A stretch of DNA of 64,000 nt from Xanthostigma xanthostigma (GCA_963575645.1 OY754466.1:34070001-34134000), one strand, 5' to 3'. Positions 19,496 to 32,521 are shown, counted from the stretch's first letter. Notes: generated from the letters alone by a model not told the origin. Numbers and translations are program-made.

Positions 19496-21689
19496 TAGGT
19501 TAAAGCTAACAAGGTGTCCGTTCCCGGTCAACTTTTTGCTATCAACGCTTGTACTTTAGTACCTCTGCTCCGTTGTTTACTTTTCTATATTGCATCTTGA
19601 TATTTCCGGGAAACGAAGGCCTAAGGACCTGTATCGTGGATAACTATAGGGAATAGAGCTGTCAAGAAAACGCATTCACGCTCCGCTCAACACTTGCTAT
19701 TGTGCTCTGCAGAAAAGGACGTGTAATCGATGCTTTCTTTACTGCCAGTATACAGTGGTCCAAATTTAATTTTAAATGGTACTTTTTTTCATTAAAAATG
19801 CTTAAAAACTCGAAATTGAAATATTTTCCAAAAACTCGCGGGATTTTTTGTTTTTTTGGAGCTCTCGATTTTGACATCATATGAAAAGTTTAAACGTTGT
19901 TTTTTCTTTTTTATTCTGTTTCTGATAGAAATTGAAAGTTATATAATAAGCGGCCCGGTTGTGGCTTCTCCTGGATTTGTAGTTTACCTATTAAAAATAG
20001 ACATAATATTAAGCTACATCGGACTTTTTTATAAAATAATAGTGGACCCGGTAGGCAAACGGTAAGTTATGAATGAAACGCTCATTATTTAATAAGATGT
20101 GAATAAAAAGGTGCTGGTAGGCTGAAAATTTGGGATTATGTTTTTTACGAGAGATATAAAAATAAATATTCAAAAAAATTGATCGAAAAAATAAAACAAA
20201 AATGTCTGGATCTCGACAAAAACGCTACCTACTGGATCAAACTATAGCTAAGAAGCATCTAGGTACCCTAAAAGTACAAAAAAACATTCAACAAAATCGG
20301 TCACACCGTTTAGGAGGAGAAGAATTACGAACACACGGGCACTGCAATTTGATATAATATGTATAAAGAATAAAGGTAATATACAGTATAAATGGTAACT
20401 GTGTACAAACATCTAGATAGTGAACCTATGATTGTAAATATTTTCCCCTATTGACGAATGTTGGGAGAATGCAAACTAAAAACCTTTATCAACCAGGACA
20501 CCCTGATAGCGTCACCCCCGTTTTTTGTTGCCATACTTTTTCTACCAAATCTGTCGGTGTTGTGCGAGCATCAGTAAGCATTTCTAACCTTGATTGCCCA
20601 GTCAAATTCTTTCTTTAATCACCCCTTAAAATTTTTTTTATACTTTTTTTTATACTAAGACAAAAGAATAACAATATTTATTTGCTAAATTTGTTAATAG
20701 CTAATTATTTTTTAACCGTTAAGAAGTAAAAAAATTACAAAATTCCAGCCGCTAAGAAAATCGGCAGATAATTATTATTATTGATAAATTAGAGTGTTTG
20801 TTCTGTATTAACTTCCAGTATTATTTTGTATCATTACACCTAGCGTATGTGCACACAATGAGTTTCGTTTCTGTACGGATAATGTAAATCGATCTTTAAA
20901 ACTTCGATAGCAGCTAGAAATACGTTTAACTTTGATGAATTTATACACACATCGTTGCAACAAGCAGGTCTCGTCCAATATTTTGTATGGACACCTCTTT
21001 CACTTGTTTCGTCAGTCATATGTTTAATTAAATTATCCTGTTCTATAGACAGGCGGTCGTCGAAAAAATTAATTTATGCAACGCTGGTGAGAGTGTTCAC
21101 TTGTGAAAATGACCGATACAGGAATCCAGTTTCCCAACTGAATGTTACGGTAGAAGGCCCTATGTTGAAATTAATGTCAATTACCACTTACATCCGAATT
21201 CGCTGTAGACCATTAATTATTGATGGGTTTCAGTTTGTCAAAGTGAAATATTATACAAAACTTAGTGGTGGTAGTCTTTTGTCATAAGACAAAAGTTTTT
21301 TTCCGCCAATTTCTTATTTTCTTGAAAAATTCAAAAACATGTATAACAAGGACACAGTGATGGATGGTTTGATGGAACTTGAAATAGGGTCAAGGGTAGC
21401 AATAGTCTCTTAAATGCAGGACCGACACAAACAAGAGAGACTTTCGTAGATGGATTGTAATGAAAGACAGAAGTTAAACGATTTATGCTTGATTTTTGAA
21501 GGTTAATTTCAGGGGAACGGCATTATGTAACGCAGGACCTAGCCCCGCGAGGCAAGACTGTATAGAAGTGCAGTCATAAGTTCGGTAATAGGAGGCGAAG
21601 TTTCCTCCGAGATAATGTTTAAAAATTACATTAATAAAATTAATTTACCGCGGGAAAAAGCTTTGTAGCATTGTTTCATTTCAATCGGC
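19496..21689. other. no gene recognised
   Basis: Contains a 110-codon open frame at 20955-21287 (no ATG at its start, no known motif), retroposon-tail-like T-rich stretches near 20100-20350, and a CACCCTGATAGCGTCACCCCC string near 20500. I cannot support a gene. Confidence 0.35.
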
Positions 21690-22230
21690 TGCGAAGTCGC
21701 AGTAAACGGATAGTAACGGTCCGGCTTTCAAACCCGACGATAAACAAAAATAAAAAAAGTATTTTTTTTTATTTTTCGCCCAACAAGTAAAAAGTGAAAA
21801 TAATGTTATAAATCTGAAAACTTAATTTTTTATAGATAGTGTCAGTCAAATACCTTCCTTGGTTAGCTACACATTGTGTGAGCTTGGTAATGAAGCCTCC
21901 CATGACGTTGCGAAGTCTTTCCAAAAATATGTTGTTGTTTTCAAGGTGAATTCGCTCCTTCAAGTCAACAATGTTGTTTCCGAACACTTTGGATTTAAAA
22001 TAACCCTAAAAAAAATCTTCCACCAATGATTTGAACGAGCGAATAATTCGCTTTGAAATCATCAACATACTCTTGCAAACACTTAGCTATACATCATGGG
22101 AAGCTTCGTGGTTAGACTCACACAATGTGTAGCTAACCAAGGAATGCATTTGACTGACACTATCTCTAAAAAATTACCTAAGTTTTCAAATTTATAACAT
22201 TAATTTTCACTTTTTAGGCGTAAGCTAAAG
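21690..22230. mobile_element. mariner-derived element with inverted 3' ends
   Basis: Left block CAAGTAAAAAGTGAAAATAA...TAGATAGTGTCAGTCAAAT...CCTTGGTTAGCTACACATTG is mirrored at 22110-22215 (CAATGTGTAGCTAACCAAGG...ATTTGACTGACACTATCT...TTTTCACTTTTTAG). The left copy is the end of a transposase frame, so the structure is two 3' ends of the same element in inverted orientation with a short interior. An AACCCGACGAT tail before it recurs inverted at 23570. Confidence 0.65.
21790..22017 (-). pseudogene. Tc1/mariner-type transposase, C-terminal fragment
   Basis: The minus strand reads EDFF, a stop, GYFKSKVFGNNIVDLKERI, then NNIFLERLRNVMGGFITKL and a short Cys-containing tail. This is the third catalytic Asp (DFFLWGYLKS.VY) and the terminal helix region of IS630/Tc1/mariner transposases (LKERI...LRNV...F..RL..CV..NG). 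The Leu-Trp of DFFLWG has collapsed to a stop. The N-terminal DNA-binding and first two catalytic residues are missing. Confidence 0.8.
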
Positions 22231-22960
22231 CGCCTATATGTACTCGCTTTGTCTGTGAATCTGTGTGTCACGTTTTTTTGTGTCACGCGTACAGCCCAAA
22301 CGCCTTAACCGATTTTAAAAAACTTTTTTTTGTTCGATTCGTCTCCGCGTAACTTAGCTCGTAACGTCGGCCGATTTTTTAATTTTGACCCCAGAGGGGA
22401 GCAATAAGGAAAAAACGAAGTTTTTCGCTTATAACTCGCTCAATTTAAATCAGATCGGTCTGTCTTAAACGAAAGAGGAGAAAATTTTACATAAGATTCG
22501 TACAATAGAAAATGCCCAAACAGTTTTTTATACACATTTATATAGAAATAAATTCAATTTGATATAACCGATGGAAAACATCTTTCGGTTATCTCTCTCT
22601 GTTGCACGGTTTAACATGGCAATTTCAAAATTGCGTAGGTATGTTCTGTCTTAAAATAAAATTGGTCGATAATATTATTTATTACAATAATGAAATAAAA
22701 AGGTAGCATTTGTTCAAAAACGGATGCCGTTTCGAATATTTGTGAAATGCAACGCCTTCTGAGTTAACAATTTGAATAACTAATTATTAGAACATAATAC
22801 TTTGACAGATACAAACGTCATTTTTGACATTTCTTACCATTCCGACACCACGGATGAGCGGATTGAAACCAAATTTTGGGAGGATGTTTGATATGCAAAT
22901 ATGAAGTGGCCTATTGTTTTTGGGGAACATCGGCGCATGCGTAAAAGAATATATCTCTTA
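22231..22960. repeat. dispersed repeat shared with 53400-53850
   Basis: CGCTCAATTTAAATCAGATCGG...CTTAAACGAAAGAGGAGAA...ACAGTTTTTTATAC at 22437-22540, and CATAATACTTTG...CATTCCGACACCA...GATTGAAACCAAATTTTGGG at 22790-22885, recur in the same order at 53400-53850. The segment starts after an AGCGCCTATATGTACTCGC block. Non-coding, family unknown. Confidence 0.55.
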
Positions 22961-23099
22961 TAAATTATAATGTTGTTTTATATAATAATAATAGGGGAAT
23001 TATAAAACGGTTGAATAAAAAAAAACTTGGTGACTGATGATGAGATACTGTTTTAATAACTTGAATATTAAAATAATAGTTGTGTGACTAAATTAATAA

Positions 23100-23600
23100 G
23101 TGAGCGACTGAATTACTAAGTGAGCGACTAGAATGCCTTCGGTAGTTTTGAAGCAGATATCTTCAACCGATTGAGATGAAAATTTGTATACACGTTTACT
23201 TTGGATGTCAATGCATGGTTAGCTGTGTGACGTCACTCTAAATCCAATATGGCGGACTGCTAAAGATGGCGGATTAATTTTATTATGCTTTCCTACAATA
23301 TGGACTAAGCTTTTTTTGATAAAGGGGTATGCGAATTGTCTCGCAATGAAACTTGATGGGGCAAAGGTGGAGTTTTTTAAAAAATAATTCCGGGCTGAAC
23401 GATAAATATACACCGATTTTCAAACAAAACATCGGAGTATATGATGTAAAATTTTGCGCCTTGTAATTCTTGAATTACTTGGGCATATACTCCCACTGGT
23501 TTACGTTGTACTTGTTGAGCGAAAAATAAAAAAAAATAACTTTTCTATTTTTGTTTTTTTTTTTTAAATCGTCGGGTTTGACTACCGAACCCTGTTTTAT
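23100..23600. repeat. retroposon tail ending in a T-rich AAATCGTCGGGTTTG block
   Basis: GATATCTTCAACCGATTGAG, ACGTCACTCTAAATCC and AATATGGCGGACTGC blocks resemble LINE-type 3' regions. The end (AAATCGTCGGGTTTG) is the inverse of CAAACCCGACGAT at 21730, so two tails face each other across about 1.8 kb. Confidence 0.5.
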
Positions 23601-26249
23601 ATAAGACGCGTATTTCTTCCCTTGTCGAGCATCTATTATTTATAATATCTACGAAGATAATAGAGGAAAAACTACCAAACGTCTACAGTGTCTACACACA
23701 GTTAGCATAAATTATACTAAAAAAGTCGTGGGTTTTGTTGTTATTATTTATAACATATTCTTAAGCCTAGAAATTTTTTTTTGCTTTCCCAATTAGTTGT
23801 AAAGCTTTCAGAGCATGCATAATATTTATACTTATCTATAAAGAAATATATTTAACACAAAACCTTACATTATCACAAAAAAGTAATTTATTTCGATTTA
23901 TATTATACTTACGACAATCAACTAGAGTCGTGCATCTAGCCATTGTCGCTAAGCACGTTGCTTTTGTTGAAAAATTCCAGTCAATTGGACGACGGGACCA
24001 TTCCAACTACAAAAATATTGACAATTGAGATGTTATAATCAAGAAAATAAAATTTCTATGACGCGGGATAATGGTTAGTTTTAAATATAATATTTCTTTC
24101 TTTTTCTTCGCTCACTTCTTCTAAACAACGCACCGGATTTTGAAATGGTTTTCGGTATGTAATAGAAAGAGCGATAAACGAGGAAGGTTTATGTATATAA
24201 TTTGTAAATATTTTTGACAAAAGGGCTGAAATACGACGGAAATTTGTCAAAAACTGCATCGTTTTTTTATTATTACTCAAGTATGTTTTTTTTTATTATG
24301 TTACTCATTTACGTTACTATGCTACTCAATTTTGTTACTCAACCACATTAAAATCACTGATTGGGTTTACATAACTATTGCTGGGTATTAAACTTAAATT
24401 TGCGAAAATGCAGGTTTTCCATTTTTTGAATTTTCAAGATTTATGAGTAAACTATATGGTCTACAGACGTCGTTCTCTGCTTAAATTATAGCTAATTATA
24501 TTTGCTACAATATCTTTTCCTATGATTTTACCCTTAAATGAGTATTTTCCCCGATATCAGGGTCGAAAATTGACCAAATCTTAAAATTTCACTTTTTTGG
24601 AAAAAATGGTCAATTTTTGGAGAGCTGTATCTCGGTAAGTATTGAACCTACAGAGCTGGTTCTAGTCTCAAATTGTATCAATTTTAGTCTACTTAAAAAC
24701 GTGTAGAAAATATTTCATAAAAAATGCATAGTTTAGGACCTATATTGTGAATACCAAGAAAAGTGCAAAAATTTCGCAGTTTTTCGAGTACTGCAAATTT
24801 AGCACGGGTCTTTCGATACTGCAAACTCGGATATACGGTAGTAGTAGTGGCCTTAACAACATATTAAAAAAAGCAGAGCTAGCCGTTAGTTTGCGATTTT
24901 AATGTTTGATATGACTGGCGTATCTGCATTAAAACTAGAACATATTTCTAGGTGAACGCATTATCCATTGTACATTTTGGTTGAAAAGAAGACAGATGTA
25001 TCATTTAAAACGTATGAAAAATTGAAACCTAACATTAAAAAAAATGGAGACATGTTTATTGTAATAAAATAGAGAGTCTACAAACCTGAAAACTTTTTTG
25101 GCATGCTGGCGATTTCGCAAAAGTAATTTTCTTGTTTCAAGCCTACTACAGTAGTAAAAGTCTTCGCGTTGTGACTTTTTACTTCTTTTCTCGTGTAAGT
25201 TTTCATAAGATAATAATTTAAGAAACAGAAAGTCTTACGAAAACTAATGCACTTCAGTCCAACAACATTTTTTCTTCTATTCTGTTATTTGAGTTGAATA
25301 ATAACTGTATTTCTATTTTAATTATAAGGTACCCAAATCCCGTAACAAAGCATTTTATCGACACATTGCACTTGCTATTATACATTTCTGTCTATCTGTA
25401 GTATCCAATTGAACAAATCATAATATATAAATTAGATAAAAAAATCTTTTTAAGTTAAACGGTTTTATTGTACAATCAATAATGTACTAAAACTAGAAAA
25501 TCATTATAAGTCACCATAAAGGGCTTCGATTAAACTAAAATAAAATCGTAGGGGAATTTATGCATTATGCTCAACGTGACCATTAATTTTTTTTCGTTAG
25601 AGCGGAATACCCTCAAATTATTATTGTTAATTGAAATGACATATCAGCAGAGTATTGTAACAAAACTGTTTTAGTCCGTGGCGGAAATTATTTATTTATA
25701 AAACTAAACACACAAACGAAAGCGTACTTTTTTTACTTAACAGAAATAACAACTTTAACAGAAACAAAACTAATAGTTCTAAATGATAAAATAAAAGACT
25801 AAGTAACAGAAAATAAAGAGTCACTAAATTATCTACACAAAATATTTACAATACAGGAAAACAACACAAAGTTTATCAGCACACTTATCTATTAACTATA
25901 AGTCATTTATGTAAAACCAGATGTATATAATTGCACTGGCTCCTCGCCTATTAGTGTCGCCGCCTGACTTACTAGAATGCAAAAAAAATGTTTTTGACAG
26001 AAAACGATGTACCTGATGCAAATTTAAAATTTTGAAACGTTAAAAACAATAATGTAGCAACATTAAAACGCTGGCTATCTTATCATAATTTAAAAATTTC
26101 AGTGAGAAAAAATGATTGAATAGGAATATTTAATGGAAACAATTTTAAATTATGTGGCGAATAGATTCGTTCCGAAAGAAGTTATATATTATACAAAAAA
26201 ATACAAAATCAACATCTCACAAGATCATAATATGTAGGTACCAACTATT
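23601..26249. other. no gene; one short dispersed repeat
   Basis: 24865-24925 (AGAGCTAGCCGTTAGTTTGC...ATATGACTGGC) recurs at 58368-58425 with few changes. 24056-24280 resembles a retroposon tail. I see nothing else with gene or element structure. Confidence 0.4.
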
Positions 26250-26838
26250 AAAAAAATTTGAAAAGAAGTTTAAACCCTGCAGGCCTTCCCTAAAACTTTC
26301 CGCTATTTTCGAGTTCAAAACGCTAAAAAATATATAAATTATAGCAAGAAGTTTATTTTTTAGCTCAAAAAAAAAAAAAAACTCACGAATGTTTCGTTTA
26401 CGATATCTCGGGAACAAATGAACCGATTTTGATGCGGTTTGCGGCAATCGACGCAGTTTTTTTAATCTAAGAAAGTAATTTATTACAAAAAAAATCGATC
26501 TGATAAGAATTTTACGAGTAATTTAAAAAAAACACTTTTTAACGAATTTTTCGTTCACGATATCTCGTGAACAAATGAACCGATTTTGACGGGGTTTTCA
26601 GGAATCAACGCAGTTTTTTAAGAAGAAGAGCTGATTAGATTTTGGAATTAATCGGTTTAGTAGTTTAGAAAATATTTAAAAAAAACAACTTTCTAAAAAT
26701 TTTTGAAACTTGTATTTTTGAATTTTCTCAAAATTTATTGAGCTGAATCATTCCAAATTTTCAGGAAATCTAAGCTCAGCAAGGTCACGTCAGATGCCGC
26801 AAACCGCGTTTCAATCGAACAAAAAAAAGATAAAATAT
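26250..26838 (+). mobile_element. AACTTCCC-family element, copy B, 3'-truncated
   Basis: Starts AATTTGAAAAGAAGTTTAA with a mutated terminal repeat (AAAACTTTCCGCT), keeps two internal TTCACGATATCTCGTGAA-type units, and ends in AACCGCGTTTCAATCGAAC without the CA-rich stretch or the 3' AGCGGGAAGTT. More diverged than copies C and E, so probably older. Confidence 0.7.
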
Positions 26839-27046
26839 GTGAATTGACGGTCCGTATTTGACCTAATGTGATCTGTACATTTTGTTTCAACCAAATCTAG
26901 TGAAAGTACAACTGAGCTTGTGTATGCTACTTATATTAGGAGAAACAGTACATTGTGTTACAAATTCGGAAAGTCGACAATTGCGAACCAGTCACACACG
27001 GTACTTTTTGTAATAAGAGCATTGAAAGAATAACGTTAAAAACGCA

Positions 27047-28125
27047 CAAAAAAAAATTTGAAAAGAAGTTTGACCCTGCAGGCCATCCCTGTAACTTCCC
27101 GCTATTTTCGAGTTCAAAACGCTCAAAAATATATAAAATATAGCAAGAAGTTTATTTTTTAGCTCTTCGAGCTCAACAAAAAAAAAACACTGTTACGAAA
27201 TTTTCGTTCACTATATCTCATGAACAAATGAACCGATTTTGATGCGATTTGCGGCAGTCGACTCAATTTTTTGTCCTAAAAAAGTAATTTATTACAGAAA
27301 AATCGATCTCATAGGAATTTTACGAGCAATTTAAAAAAAAAAACACTTTCTTACAAATTTTTCGTTCACGATATCTCGTGAACAAATGAGCCGATTTTGA
27401 TGCGGTTTGCGTCGATCGACGCAGTTTTTTTAACCTAAGAAAGTAAATTATTACAAAAAAATCGATTTGATAAGAATTTTACGAGTAATTATAAAAAATT
27501 ACTTTTTTCCTAATTTTTCGTTCACGTTATCTCATGAACAAATGAACCGATTTTGAATTGGTTTGCGGCGATCGACGCAGTTTTTTTAACCTAAGAAAGT
27601 AAATTATTACAAAAAAATCGATTTGATAAGAATTTTACGAGTAATTATAAAAAATTACTTTTCTCATAATTTTTCGTTCACGTTATCTCATGAACAAATG
27701 AACCAATTTTGATCTGGTTTGCGGCGATCGACGCAGTTTTTTTAGCCTAAGAAAGTAATTTATTACAAAAAATTCGATCTGATAACAATTTTAAGAATCA
27801 TTTTAAAAAAACACTTTTTTACGATTTTTTCGTTCACGGTATCTCGTGAACAAATGAACCGATTTTGATGCGGTTTGCGGAAATCGACGCAGTTTGTTAA
27901 GGAGAAGAGCTGATTAGATTTTGGAATTATTCGGTTTAGTAGTTTAGAAAATATTTTACAAAAACAAATTTTTAAAAATTTTTGAAACTTGTTTTTTTAA
28001 GATTTCTCAAAATTTTTTGGGCCGAATCGTTTCAAATTTTCAGGAAGTCTAAGTTCACCAAGATCACGTCAGATGCCGCAAACCGCGTTTCAGTCGGACA
28101 CTCCGTTCAAAAGATATAAAAGGTT

Positions 28126-28179
<54 letters not shown>

Positions 28180-28342
28180 TACAGCCCTACGGACATCATC
28201 GCCAAAATAGTTTTAATAGCTTCCTAGGACCTCAAAACGTCGAGATCTGGCGAAAACTCGATTTTCGAAAATCGGGGTGAAACCAATAACTTCCCGATTT
28301 TTGAAAAAAAAAATTTTTTTTTTTTTTTTAAGCGGGAAGTTA
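27047..28342 (+). mobile_element. AACTTCCC-family element, copy C, most complete
   Basis: Full-length copy of about 1.3 kb from AATTTGAAAAGAAGTTTGAC to AGCGGGAAGTTA with five internal units of about 155-160 bp, each with a TTCAC-ATATCTC-GTGAA inverted repeat followed by CCGATTTTGAT and a GCGATCGACGCAG-type block. The 3' third has a long CA microsatellite and the AAACGTCGAGATCTGGCG region. No transposase or RT. The terminal AACTTCCCGCT/AGCGGGAAGTT repeats suggest a DNA-transposon-type MITE, but I see no clear target duplication. Confidence 0.75.
28126..28183. repeat. CATA/CA microsatellite inside copy C
   Basis: About 18 CA units flanked by CATA units. The homologous stretch is shorter in copy E (63093-63130) and degenerate in copy A (7318-7362), so it is part of the element. 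Confidence 0.9.
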
Positions 28343-28823
28343 AAAAACACCGTAAATGAATATTATAGATTGGTTGGAACTGTCAGATATAGTTTACAAT
28401 CGTCGCGTAGGATTGGACCACATTCGATTACTTTCTATGCGGAATGCAAAGCCCAAGAGATGAAACAACTTACGTGTGATCTGCGCAATCGCGACCTTAT
28501 TTTTCATTGGTGCTGCGCTATTGCCAATTTGCGTCCTCGAGAACTAGTATGAAGTGCATCACTATCGATGTACGTATTTCAAAATAATTATGTTCAATAC
28601 CTATTGAACAATAAGTTAACAAAAATGTATAACGGTTTGCTTGCATACTTTTTGTTATATTTTTTTTGTCACTTCTGTATCCATTAAACAGTGTCTTCTT
28701 TGTTGTTCTGTATTCATACTGTCCTTGCAGTGGCTCTCTTTGCATGTCAACTCATTAAGAGTATTTTCTATTGTGATACTGCGACAGCGGCACCTTGTTT
28801 TGTTCTCAATTAAATTTTACTAC
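28343..28823. other. no recognisable feature
   Basis: Overlapping open frames of 75-91 codons on both strands contain no motif that I recognise. Confidence 0.4.
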
Positions 28824-28953
28824 ACATTTGTTAATTGTCCCAGACTAGCAATCGTGATAAATAGACTTTAGAAAGTCGTTAATTTACTTTTAAATTAACG
28901 ATTTTGTGAAGTCTATTGATCACGATTGCGAGTCTTAGATAGTTAACAAATGT
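28824..28953. mobile_element. 130-bp foldback
   Basis: ACATTTGTTAA...AGCAATCGTGAT.AATAGACTT is mirrored by AAGTCTATTGATCACGATTGC...TTAACAAATGT. The centre, GTTAATTTACTTTTAAATTAAC, is itself palindromic. No coding content and no clear target duplication. Confidence 0.7.
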
Positions 28954-29790
28954 ATTGGGTTCCTTTAAATGAGCGGATCTTTAAAAACATGGCGCGGATG
29001 CGGTGAAATTAGAGATATTAATATCAATGCAGTGTTGATGAACGCTGCAAACATATTATTGAAACATTACTTTATTGCAACAGGTAAGTTAACCTAACCT
29101 AAAAATAGTTATCTGTCAAAATGTATTTTCAGTTTAAAGTTTAACTATCAAAATTCATAATGTTATTTCATAATAATAACTATTCAATTAATAAATTAAG
29201 TTTTCAATATTAAGACTAAGTATAATATCTATCTTACTAGGTAAAATATTTAATCATCTGCATTAAAATAACGTGGTACTATTACAGCCTTTTACTGTTT
29301 TTGCACGAAGTGAAAACTTCGCAGGTTCCATAAGTCATTTATTAATTTTTCAACGCTCTTTATTATTATAATAAAAAAATTCACGATTCACAGTACTATT
29401 CATAATCATGTTTACCTGATTGTAGGTGTAAGTTTCGCAGCCAGATAGAGTAGTCCATTTAAAGGATCCCAATAGTAAAACTATTAATTATATTAATTAT
29501 TCCTCAAAAATATATTGTACACGGATTTCCCGTACATGCTGTACAACACGGTTTCATCGTCATTTTTTCAAATATTTCCGAAAGACTTTTCCGCGCATTG
29601 TAATAGTTTAATTAATCAAACATAGGCTACATTTATTTCTGAATTTTGGTCCCAGGGGTTAGCAAATTGAAAACTAATAAAAAATAATTTAATAAAAAAT
29701 AAGTTCAAAAACTAAAACCCGACTACTGAAAAGTATGAAAAGGCTACATTTATTTTTGAATTTTGGTCCCAGGGGTGAGCAAATTGAAAA
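28954..29790. other. no gene; direct repeat of a retroposon tail at 29630-29790
   Basis: GGCTACATTTATTT.TGAATTTTGG...CCCAGGGGT.AGCAAATTG occurs at 29625 and 29742; a third copy is at 45332. The first part (28954-29620) is featureless. Confidence 0.45.
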
Positions 29791-30195
29791 CAAAAAACTC
29801 GTTCAAAAATTTTATTTGTTAATTGTATAAAAATAAAATAATAATATAATAAAAAACAAGTTCAGAAACTAAAACCCGACTACTGAAAAGTATGAAACAA
29901 GAAAATATTCCCATCTGAGGATAGCTATAGGCGTGGTCGTATGCCATCTCATATATGAGGCCCCTTTAGATGTATATCGTGATACACTTTGCTCTATAGC
30001 TTCATCGCTTACTACTGTTAAAATGTAATGTTTTGTTAAGGTAAGTGGCATATGACCACGGCTATCCTCAGATGAAAATATTTTCTTGTTTCATACTTTT
30101 CAGTAGTCGGGTTTTAGTTTTTGAACTTGTTTTTTATTATATTATAATTTTATTTTTGTACAATTAACAAATAATATTTTTGAACGAGTTTTTGA
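29791..30195. mobile_element. 405-bp foldback, CCCGACTACTG family
   Basis: The left arm runs from CAAAAAACTCGTTC through AAAACCCGACTACTGAAAAG and GAGGATAGCTATAGGCGTGG; the right arm mirrors it from CCACGGCTATCCTC to GAACGAGTTTTTG. The left arm has a four-base insertion (CTATAGGCG against CCGTGG). Relatives at 45390-45665 and a single arm at 3170-3260. Confidence 0.75.
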
Positions 30196-30908
30196 AGTAT
30201 ACCTACATGTAATTAAAAATAGGTAATTGTTTTTTATGGAGGTATATTATTTATTTTTCTGTGGGTTTACAATCAAGTGTTCTATTTGAACAATTTCCGT
30301 ATAAATTTAGTCAGGTCCTGTTAAACTTCCGGATTTACGAATAACTTCTAGCGGTTTTAAAGTTTGTTCAACTAAGTTTATCAACTCCGGTGAAGTTTCT
30401 TTTTATTCCGGTTTTTCATTATCGCAACTGTATTGCTCTGATACTTTTTGTACCTTTTCTTATAAAATTGTATTGTTAACACTTAGTTTTGTAATTGGTT
30501 TTAAAAAGTCTACAACCGACTGAATCGTTTGCATATCAAGTCGAGAGCTAAAACTGAAAACAGACGCTTATGAAGTGAATAGCCGAGCGTCTATAATTTA
30601 CAATCTAAAATTGACAGTGTCAAATTTTACTACATAAGCAATATTATGGAGTATCTCGCAATTCAATTTGTGTTAAAACTGAATCCAGTTTAAATTTTGT
30701 ATGTGTTTGATTTTTTTTTATAATTCGCGAACCATTTGTGCTGCATTGAAATTTTCGACCGGCCATTCTATCAAGCATGATGTCGTCTATATTTTCTTGT
30801 TATTTATTGATATTTCTTTTTATTTTACCAACAATTGGCAAGAGTCGAAAAATATAGAGGATTTCGAACCAAATACGAGACGAGTCGAAATTCGATGTAA
30901 CACAAATG
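30196..30908. other. no recognisable feature
   Basis: AT-rich; a 73-codon frame at 30701-30922 has no recognised motif. Confidence 0.4.
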
Positions 30909-30911
30909 ATT

Positions 30912-31587
30912 TAGTCCATTGAAAAGTTACATTTGAAATTACATTTGTCAGAGGACGCAATTTTAATTTTTAGATATGAAGAAGGGGTTAGTGTAAAGTT
31001 AAATTCAAGTTTGTGGGGTCACAACCCTTGTCCCACGGCCGCCATCTTGGAAAAAGTGGTGCAAGTTGTTTCCATGGTTTATCTCACGAACTATAGATCT
31101 CACAAAAAAAAAATTTAAACATTTTTTGTAGAAAATATAATTTCCTACAACTTTGGTTCAGTAACTTTTTGTCGTAGAACCAAAAATAACAATATAAATG
31201 TATACAATGTTGGCTTTCATATACAAGATCCGGAGCCGCAGCCTGATCCATCAAAAAAAGCGAGTAATTATGTCATTTCTAAAATGACCGTGGATTAAGC
31301 CTGTTGGGAATACTACGACAAAAAGTTACTGAACCAAAGTTGTATGAAATTATATTTTCTACAAAAAATGTCTACAAATTTTTTTTGTGAGACCTATAGT
31401 TTGTGAGAAAAACCATGGAAACCACTTGCACCTCTTTTTCCAAGATGGCGGCCATGGGACAAGGGTTGTGACCCCACAAACTTGAATTTAACTTTACACT
31501 AACCCCTTCTTGATATCTAAAAAATTAAATTGCGTCCTCTGACAAATGTAATTTTAGCCCAAAAAAATGTAACATTTCAATGGACTA
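30912..31587. mobile_element. 676-bp foldback, TAGTCCA ends, ATT duplication
   Basis: Starts TAGTCCATTGAAAAG and ends TTTCAATGGACTA, with ATT directly outside both ends (30909-30911, 31588-31590). Arms of about 280 bp include GTCAGAGGACGCAATTTTAA, TTGTGGGGTCACAACCCTTG and AAGATGGCGGCC in one orientation or the other. The central 110 bp are unpaired. A TAGTCC start and a 3-bp duplication are shared with the foldback at 48133-49141. Three-bp duplications recall PIF/Harbinger, but ATT is not its usual TWA. Confidence 0.8.
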
Positions 31588-31590
31588 ATT

Positions 31591-32521
31591 CGCAAGATAT
31601 TAAAAAAACAAAAAACAAAACAAATTTCACCTTTCTCTATCAAAATGGCGGGACTTCCGTCCCTCGAGGGAAGTTGACAATCAGGATTTATGTGTGATTG
31701 CGATAAAAATGTAAACTTTCCTGTTTTATTTTAAAATTAAATTTTTGTAAACATGTTAGCTATTTAAAGAGCTGTTTTATTTCATCGTCATTGCTAATTT
31801 ACAAGGGTTGATACGAATGTCGGAAAATATCTGTATCGCATGCAATAATCCAGAGTTGAAATGTAAAACCACATTTATTCTAACCTCAAAGGAGTTATTT
31901 GTTACCACAGTGTTGCCACCATCAGTCAGAAACAAACAGAGGAGGGGCGTACACATGAATAGTGTAATATCTTATGCAAGAAACTGTCTTTGCATTATTA
32001 ATACTGTTATTTACTTTCTACGTTTCTAGAGGCACAGTTTCGACGTTCAAGCAGTCATTTCGTTTAGTTCAGTTGCGTTTCCACTAAACTAATTTATGTC
32101 ACTATTGTCGAATTGTACAGAAATTCTTGACCTAAATTTGTAAACACGTCGTTTTAATTTTGATGTACCTAACAACTCCATTACTATAACACCAAAAATA
32201 ATAGAGAGCTTTAGGTATGCCTAAGATAAAAAAATTCTGGAAAATTATTAACACAAATGTTTTATATGATTATATATATCGTAGTCACATAGTGGAATCC
32301 GTCAGATTGTGAAAAACCGATATATTTCATAACCTGCCAGCAGTTCATGTATCTTATTTGAATTACACCAATTGACTAGGCAGTTTATGAAATCAATTTC
32401 ACGCGGCGCTTCATGTTCATCCGCAAGCTACACAATCTGACGTACTTGTTTTGATGCTTCGTGAAGGTTCTTTGTGCAATTGTTTGACAATGTTAAGTAC
32501 AATTTATCGTATTAATATTTT
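31591..32521. other. no recognisable feature
   Basis: A 73-codon frame at 31808-32029 with several Cys residues is not a motif that I can name. Otherwise featureless. Confidence 0.4.

Noticed and set aside
20955..21287. 110-codon frame as a gene
   Set aside because: No ATG at its start, no recognised motif and no splice context; length is within chance for this window size.
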